This document shows positions 60,086 to 64,000 of a DNA stretch of 64,000 bases, in pieces; within the stretch, counting starts at the first letter, position 1, and the number at the start of each line of letters is the position of its first letter. A program made the position numbers and the translations under genes. Origin of the DNA: Rhinopithecus roxellana (Eukaryota; Chordata; Mammalia; Primates; Cercopithecidae); assembly GCF_007565055.1 (NCBI RefSeq), contig NC_044555.1:36340611-36404610 (forward strand). The letters are read 5' to 3'. A model generated the notes under the pieces. The model was not told the DNA's origin. It searched no databases and saw only the letters and a list, made by a program, of their open reading frames with translations.

Positions 60086-61700
60086 AATCAAGCTGACTTT
60101 TAACCATAGAACTCTTAAAAAAGAAGTCATTTTAAATCTCTTATTACCCAACTTTAGCCAGGCCAAAAATGGCCAATATTTCTGACCTTTGAACTTTACC
60201 AAAAGTTACCTCACATATGAAACCAATAAGCCTTGACTAAGTATGGCTTAACCATGAATGTACAAGGTAGAGGTGGTAAACAGTTTTTATAAGATTTTGA
60301 GTCTACAAAGGTGGCTAAGAGAAAAATTCAAGAAGGGAAGTCAGAAGTTGTCATGGAGGAGCAGAGGATACAGTGGTTTTTAACATTCTTACAACTGCTT
60401 TGTACAGAGAGAGAAACCAGAAGTATGGTAAGAAATTTTTATCCTTTTGCCAGCATGCCAGGCTTTTGGGTTCCCTTTCCCTGAGCAGTTCTAGTGATCC
60501 TGCTTGCCACTCCATAGCCTTCGTGGCCAAGCCGCAACACAATGGAAAAATCACTTTCCATTTCACAGAAGGCTGTGTAATTCCTGTAAAAGAGGAGCAG
60601 ATAAAGTGCTTTATCTGAATACTTTAGAAGTTATCCCTCCTCAAGAGACTGCTTAGTTAGATTTTTGCTAGGGCTTTTCCAATTAAGTGTGGGCTATTTC
60701 TAGAACCCTGGGGGAGGACTGCCTAGGTTAAAGTTACTGGTTAACAATTTTGGTAGCTTTCCCAGGGGAATTAGGGCTATTAGAGAGAAAGATGAATTCT
60801 GAGGTTGGGTAAATAATAAGTGAGCACCGATCTTAGAAATTATATTTTTACCCCAAATAGGTGTGGGGAAATAATGACCAGGGACCAGTAGGAGAATGGT
60901 AATTGGGCCCTCAAGTAACATAAAGGGGTATGAATCTTTTCTTTTGGAGGGAGGGGATGCCATTTGCCCCACCCAACAGAATTTGGAGGAGAGTTGCTCA
61001 GAGAAGGGGATTAGCACAGAGTAGGCTGCTCTTGAACCTAAAAGGGAAATTTATCGTTTTACTTTCCTCCTCCAGAGTTAGCTTCAGCTTTGTACTGTAG
61101 GAGTGTCCTTAGGGCAACCTGGAAGGGGCTAGCCAGCTTTTAAAGCAGCCAATAGTTGAGCCCGCCTCTTGTCCTTGCATTTCTCCCTTTTCTTAGCCCT
61201 GTCCTCCTTATTCTACCTTCCGTTATAAAAGACTGAAGAGGCTAATCTGAGGACCTCCTGCATAGCAGCACAGGGTCCCAAGGCTGACATTTGTAATCTT
61301 CTCCCAGTTCATTTCAAGTCAGACAATATTACAGGAGAGAAAGCTAGATTTTTTAAGGTTCAGGGAAATCAAACTTTTCCCTGTTTGGGGGAATCCACCC
61401 GAGGGGCATGTCCTGTGGTATGGAGATGCAATTACCTATCTGCAAAGAGAAAACAGAAGAGAAAAAAAGGCAAAAGGAAAAAGAAGGTGTCCCCCTTTTT
61501 TTCCTATTATCCTGAATGGGAAGTCCCACATTGTCCTGGGTTCCAGAATGAACCAGTCTTACTGTGTACCCTTGATCCCATATAATCACCATTACCCACT
61601 TGAGAACAGAGAAGGTATTGAAGTGAACACTGGGCCCCTGTCCATCCTTGAGGTTTCAAAATAGCCCGTCTTACTGATGGCAGTGGGGAACCATCTAGAG
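60086..61700. other. Possible ERV-related sequence, no gene
   Basis: Moderate GC with short frames of up to 105 codons on the minus strand (60700-61017), none with a recognisable domain. Its position beside ERV copy B suggests retroviral origin, but I cannot show it. Confidence 0.3.
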
Positions 61701-62410
61701 TGGCCACTGACATCATGCTGGATGCAGTGGGGAGGCCTGAGCAGTGGTGGCAGGAGTGGCTGCGGGAGCAGCAAAGGCGGTGGTGAAACTCCTGTGCCAC
61801 ATGTCTCCTGTGCCCTGAGGAACCCAACTGCATGACCCGCATTCTTGTGTTGTTGGGCGGGACCCACTCCCAGGCCCAGAGCCTCCACCGCTCCAGACCC
61901 TGATCCCCTGTTGCTACTCTCACCCGCTGCTGCTGTGGATAGGGCATGGAGAGGAGGCAGACAGTCTCTAGAGCCCACCCCTAGGAACCTCCCGGAGACC
62001 CCCCCTCCGGGGGCCACCACAACGGGACCAGGCCAAATCACTTGCTAGTGGGGTAGCAGTGCAGTCGGGAAGAGAGGGACCCCAAAATGAAGCTGGTCCG
62101 GGGCAGTGACACACTTGCACATGGAGCATGGGGGCCAGGCCTGGGGTTTGGAGCTGGGGCTGTGCTTCAGGGGCCCAGGGTGGGAACTGGGAGCAGTGTC
62201 CACTTCGGGGACCTGGTCAGTGGCACAGCCACAATATTCACCCCACTGAGGGCGCTGGGTTCCTGTGCCTCGGGAGGAGGCTCTGCATGGGGCTGCCAGG
62301 AGCTGCATCCCCAGGGTCTGCCCTGTATCAGGGTGACTACCAATCCTGGCACTCCTGACCCCCGGGACCAGGGCCCACGATTCACTTCTAGAGGCACTCC
62401 CTGGGCAGAA
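61701..62410. other. GC-rich, CpG-containing stretch of unknown origin
   Basis: Marked rise in GC compared with the rest of the window (ccccccctccgggggccacc at 62004-62023; gggcgggacccactcccagg near 61856). Overlapping antisense frames of 146, 149 and 174 codons and + frames of 67-109 codons reflect lack of AT-rich stop codons. None has a domain I recognise. It could be LTR or retroviral leader sequence, or a CpG-poor relic of an island. Confidence 0.35.
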
Positions 62411-63200
62411 CCATGAGCCAGATGAGGGGAAGCCCCAAGCCACTCCTGAATGCTGGGGATGTGGTGGGAGCTCACGGTGACATTGCCCCTGCCCTGGATG
62501 CCAGCCTGGGTCCACTAACGACCTGGAGCCCCTGTCCCAGGCTGTGAAGGGGCATGACCAGGGCTGCATGCTCCAAAGAACCAGCAGGAGCTAGGGACAA
62601 GTGAGAGCCTCACCATTCCAAGTTGGTGAGGCAGGAGCTCCCTGGGTGCAGTTACAGCCACCCTGCCATGGCTGTGGCCCCAAATGTCTCTGCACTCTCA
62701 GAAACCTGGGAAGGCCCCTCTGCCCCCCCACATGATTGAGGATGCCTGCTTCCACTACCTGGCTTCTCCCTGCTCTCAGCATCTGCTCCATTCTTGGAGC
62801 AAGGTTGGGGCTGAGCCAGAGTACTATTGCAGCCTGGCTGGGTCTGCCCATGCTCGGGGTAGCACTGACATGACAAGCCCCTGTCACCTTGGTCCCCTCC
62901 AGACACTGAATGTTGACAAGCACAGGAGGGAGGCCAGGAGGGTGCTGAGGACTGCCCAGGGCTGGCCTGCAGGTGCCCCTTGGCATGAACAGCCTGGGCA
63001 CATTGAATAACGGCATGAGGCAGACAAGCTTTTAGGCAGAAGGGGGTGGGTCCCTGCTGAAGCCCCACCTTCAAGCCAAAGAGGACCTAAATCCTGGGTG
63101 CCAGGCCACCAGTCCCATGGACCATAGGAGAAACTTGTGGTGCTTTTCCCTGGGCCCTCCCATGGCTGCCCAGGGGGAGGCCTCAGACTCAGCCACACTT
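62411..63200 (+). mobile_element. Possible U3 upstream part of a LTR12-like LTR
   Basis: GC-rich, gene-free, directly upstream of recognisable LTR12 repeats. It begins tgagccagatgaggggaagc, which would suit an LTR start. Frames of 108-141 codons on both strands overlap each other and show no domain. The assignment is from position and composition only. Confidence 0.4.
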
Positions 63201-63780
63201 GAAGACAGGATAGAGAGACAATGGGGAGATAATGGGATGACCTCACTGCAGACAGGAGCCACCCACTTTAGGGCCTCCTCTCTGCTAAGAGCTGCAGAGA
63301 TGATGGGATGACTTGCTTGTAGAGAGGAGTTTTCCACTCCAGGGAGTTGAACACTCAATGAGATGACCTCTCTGCAGAGGGGAGCTTCCTACTCTAGGGT
63401 CTCCTCTCTGCTAGGAGCTGAACACACGTCAGGACGCCCTGACTGTAGAAAGGAGTTATCTACTGCAGGTCTCCTCTGAGGTGTTCTATCGCTCAATAAA
63501 GCCCCTTTTCATCTTGCTCACCTTCCACTTGTCTGCATACCTCATTCTTCCTGGTCACAGGACAAGAACTCAGGACCCACTGCATGATGAGGCTAAAAGA
63601 GCAGTAACACAAACAGGGCTGACACATGCCCTTGCTCACCACACTGCAAGAGAAGATAAAAGTTGGGGCCCTTTGGGGACCCCAGATCTGGGAACTCCCC
63701 AAGCCAGGGCTGTGACTCCCTCTTTGGGTCCCTACAGTTCCTGGTGTCTCCAAGCTTCTGGACACCACTGCATTCCATGG
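63201..63780 (+). mobile_element. HERV-9/LTR12-like LTR: U3 repeats, R and U5
   Basis: Tandem U3 repeats of about 60-70 bp (gacctcactgcagacaggag; gacttgcttgtagagaggag; gacctctctgcagaggggag; each followed by a ctcctctctgctaagagctg-type block where preserved). Then the polyadenylation signal and R in gctcaataaagccccttttc, gctcaccttccacttgtctg, and U5 (cctcattcttcctggtcaca; gtgactccctctttgggtcc). This arrangement is characteristic of HERV-9 LTRs, which contain a strong promoter in many primate copies. Activity here is not shown. Confidence 0.75.
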
Positions 63781-64000
63781 CGCCAGCCTAGGAAGCTACG
63801 TGTGGTGCACCTGGTCCAGCCGCAGTCTCTCAGACAGCCAACACTCGTGTCAGTACCTGGAGCTGCCCATCCCACAGCAGTAGCCGGAGTGTCTCACTGG
63901 GCAGTGGCTGGACCCCATACTTGCTCACACACCCCTCGCTGCTCCACACCTCACTTGCAGTCTCCCTTGAAAGTGTGGGATCCAGGCTGGTAGCATGAGA
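63781..64000. other. GC-moderate sequence after the LTR, cut by the window end
   Basis: May be U5 or HERV-9 interior. I do not see a clear primer-binding site. The 170-codon frame 63481-63993 begins inside the LTR R region and has no recognisable domain. Confidence 0.35.

Noticed and set aside
61507..62569. Overlapping 146-, 149- and 174-codon antisense frames
   Set aside because: GC-rich DNA has few stop codons; frames overlap on both strands with no recognised domain, periodicity or start context. Kept only as a GC-rich region.
63481..63993. 170-codon plus-strand frame at the window end
   Set aside because: It starts inside the LTR R region just at the polyadenylation signal and reads through U5-like sequence; no domain.

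Overview
This is a stretch of primate nuclear DNA, and the Alu evidence points to an Old World monkey (macaque, baboon or guenon type). Two young AluY copies (205-517 and 49060-49355) carry ggctcaagcctg, actagccgggcgaggtggcg and a changed right arm (gatccggccactg or gatctggccactg). I associate this combination with the cercopithecid AluYR lineage and not with human AluY. I see no functional protein-coding gene and no tRNA, rRNA or CRISPR array. The window is a gene desert built from nested transposable elements. Apart from the two caveats at the end, open reading frames longer than about 60 codons are repeat remnants, low-complexity sequence or chance.

Layout. 1-2331: 3' part of a class III (ERVL) provirus (integrase, dUTPase, 3' LTR) split by a young Alu. 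2332-5000: old L1M pieces, each split by an LTR. 5000-12400: mostly unique sequence with MIR, L2, two Alus, a MER2-type DNA transposon and an ERVL LTR holding a (GA)n tract. 12585-17612: two L1PA/PB copies, the first a textbook 5' inversion with an 11-bp target duplication. 18125-19622: 5'-truncated MST element. 20860-31545: one nearly full-length L1MA-type element with repeated 5' UTR, dead ORF1 and dead ORF2, broken by a truncated L1PA (24881-26062) and a THE1 element (27577-29552). 31583-44525: ERV1-type LTRs and non-coding ERV interior, split by an L1 with a roughly 480-bp AT-only tract. 44995-46545: a three-level nest, MIR > MLT1 > RPL7 processed pseudogene. 47126-54190: AluJ, MLT1-type LTR, AluYR, and a 2.4-kb Tigger1 DNA transposon interrupted by a complete THE1. 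55100-59620: a second, diverged copy of the ERV1-type interior seen near 35-41 kb. 60-64 kb: GC-richer sequence ending in a HERV-9/LTR12-like LTR.

The genes do not work together, because none is intact. The value of the window is its insertion chronology: MIR, L2, L1M and Tigger first; then MLT and ERVL; then THE1, MST and ERV1; then L1PA/PB, RPL7P and AluS; finally AluYR. Family names come from recognising consensus features by eye and no search was run. Subfamily labels are tentative, and boundaries are good to a few bases where a target duplication is quoted and to some tens of bases elsewhere. I found no credible undescribed biological system. Caveats: the GC-rich 61.7-63.2 kb and the unique gaps could hold regulatory or non-coding transcribed sequence that cannot be seen from bases alone.
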